Positions 62,891 through 64,000 of a DNA stretch of 64,000 nucleotides are shown here, piece by piece. The stretch covers positions 4,907,001-4,971,000 of the forward strand of contig NC_010571.1 of the NCBI RefSeq assembly GCF_000019965.1. The letters run 5' to 3'. Each line of letters begins with the position of its first letter. Position 1 is the stretch's first letter. This DNA comes from Opitutus terrae PB90-1. GTDB taxonomy: Bacteria; Verrucomicrobiota; Verrucomicrobiia; Opitutales; Opitutaceae. The notes beneath the pieces were generated by a model that saw nothing but the letters and a program-made list of their open reading frames with translations, did not search any database and was not told the DNA's origin. Position numbers and translations under genes: made by a program.

Positions 62891-64000
62891 TCATGCCGTG
62901 AGGAACGCCACGCCGGGGAGCGTCTTGCCCTCGAGGAGCTCGAGGCTGGCGCCGCCGCCGGTGGAGCAATGGGTCACGACCTTCGCGACCTTGAACTTCT
63001 TCGCAGCCGTGGCTGTGTCGCCGCCGCCGATGACGGTGACCGCACCCGCCTTGGTGGCTTCGGCAATCGCGTCCGCCTGCGTCTTCGTGCCCGTCGCGAA
63101 TGCGTCGAACTCGAATACGCCCGCGGGGCCGTTCCAAACGATCGTCTTCGAGGCGAGGATTTCTTGGCGGAAGAGTTCGTTGGTCTTTGGACCGACGTCG
63201 AGCCCCATCCAGCCGGCGGGAATTCCGGCCTTGTCGTCGACGACCTTCGTCGCGGCGTCAGCGGCGAACTTGTCGCCCGCGACGTAGTCGACCGGCAGCA
63301 CAAGTTTCACGCCCTTGGCTTTCGCCTTGGCGGCGAGTTCGGCGACGATCTTCGCGCCCTCGGGATCGAAGAGGCTCGCGCCGATTTCGACGTTCTCCAG
63401 CACCTTCTTGAAGGTGAACGCCATGCCGCCGCCGATGATGATGGCGTTGGCCTTGTCGATGAGATTGTTGATCAGCGGAATCTTGTCCGCGATCTTTGCG
63501 CCGCCGAGGATGGCGAGTAGCGGCCGCGCCGGATTGTCGACCACCTTGGCGAAGGCCTCGAGTTCGGCCTGCATCAGGAAGCCCGCAGCCTTGTCCTTCA
63601 ACTGCACGCCAACCATCGAGCTGTGCGCGCGATGCGCGGTGCCAAAGGCGTCGTTGACGTAAACGTCGGCGAGCTTCGACAGCGAAGCACGGAACGCCTC
63701 GACCGCTTTCGGATCGGCCTTGACCGACTTCTCGGTGCCGTCGGGCTGCTTCTCCTTCACCTTGCCCTCTTCCTCGATGTGGAAGCGCAGGTTCTCGAGC
63801 AGCACGACCTCGCCCGCTTTCAGCGTGCCCTTGGCGCAAGCCGCCTCGACCGCGGGCCCGACGCAATCGTCCAGAAACTTCACCGGCTTGTTGAGCAGCT
63901 TGGCGAGCTCGTCGGCGACGGGCTTGAGCGAGAACTTGGCGATCTTCTTGCCGTCCGGCCGGCCGAGGTGGCTGGCAAGCACGACCGCCGCGCCCTGCTC
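62891..64000 (-). CDS. pgk: Phosphoglycerate kinase, N-terminus beyond the window
   Basis: Partial: about 369 residues are inside, entering at [20 protein letters not shown]. The missing part is the first 45 or so residues. [46 protein letters not shown] and the ATP/Mg block [14 protein letters not shown] are intact. It converts 1,3-bisphosphoglycerate to 3-phosphoglycerate, making ATP. It lies upstream of tpiA, with an array-type hairpin between. Confidence 0.97.
   Translation of the reverse strand, partial: EQGAAVVLASHLGRPDGKKIAKFSLKPVADELAKLLNKPVKFLDDCVGPAVEAACAKGTLKAGEVVLLENLRFHIEEEGKVKEKQPDGTEKSVKADPKAVEAFRASLSKLADVYVNDAFGTAHRAHSSMVGVQLKDKAAGFLMQAELEAFAKVVDNPARPLLAILGGAKIADKIPLINNLIDKANAIIIGGGMAFTFKKVLENVEIGASLFDPEGAKIVAELAAKAKAKGVKLVLPVDYVAGDKFAADAATKVVDDKAGIPAGWMGLDVGPKTNELFRQEILASKTIVWNGPAGVFEFDAFATGTKTQADAIAEATKAGAVTVIGGGDTATAAKKFKVAKVVTHCSTGGGASLELLEGKTLPGVAFLTA

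Overview
The window is high-GC, densely coded chromosomal DNA. It looks like a member of Verrucomicrobiota, family Opitutaceae (Opitutus-like). That placement is inferred from four things: a spondin-type PEP-CTERM protein, a Ski2-like helicase with a DUF3516-type tail, very large secreted glycosidases, and spacers packed with palindromes. No rRNA or other taxonomic marker was compared.

Layout. 1-1000: a short hypothetical gene of visibly lower GC, then tRNA-Ser(UGA), whose 3' end faces that gene. 1-4.1 kb: a DUF2007-type protein, a PEP-CTERM protein, and an ECF sigma factor with a membrane partner. 4.2-11 kb: DUF3516 helicase, TsaD, S41 protease and a MidA/NDUFAF7-like methyltransferase. 11.2-13.4 kb: rpmB and a hybrid histidine kinase. 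13.5-17.2 kb: fabG-acpP-fabF, preceded by a CysJ-like flavin reductase. 17.3-22.4 kb: an RsuA/RluB-type pseudouridine synthase, an SH3 protein, folD, a response regulator-kinase and proC. 22.5-26.6 kb: a polyamine ABC transporter transcribed as C-D-B-A. 26.8-36.3 kb: a large AsmA-like protein and a marR-MFP-RND-TolC efflux locus. 36.7-41.8 kb: transketolase, mannose-1-phosphate guanylyltransferase, a quinone-oxidoreductase-like MDR protein and an RluE-type synthase. 41.9-51.9 kb: a second efflux locus (tetR, small ORF, MFP, RND, SDR, NodT-type channel, tiny membrane peptide, Old Yellow Enzyme, nitroreductase). 52-56.2 kb: small GNAT, bile-acid symporter family protein, MurJ, a membrane-anchored unknown and an FmdB zinc ribbon. 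56.6-64 kb: a prenyl diphosphate synthase, a 1255-residue secreted glycosidase, a RAYT transposase remnant, tpiA and a partial pgk running off the window.

How genes work together. fabG, acpP and fabF form a fatty-acid cluster with a strong hairpin-U terminator between acpP and fabF. pgk and tpiA are a glycolytic pair. Each efflux locus has its own regulator and candidate operator. The TetR locus carries two copies of a TAGTTGAC-type site, one before tetR and one before the pump genes. Its redox enzymes suggest a response to electrophiles or quinones (inference).

The most unusual content is between the genes. Several families of REP-like palindromes recur, one of them inside the helicase coding sequence, and a truncated RAYT transposase lies between inverted copies of one palindrome. 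Separately, at least seven spacers hold two facing arrays of degenerate 6-, 7- or 8-bp tandem repeats. The architecture is the same each time, but the repeat word differs from locus to locus. I do not recognise a named element with this design.
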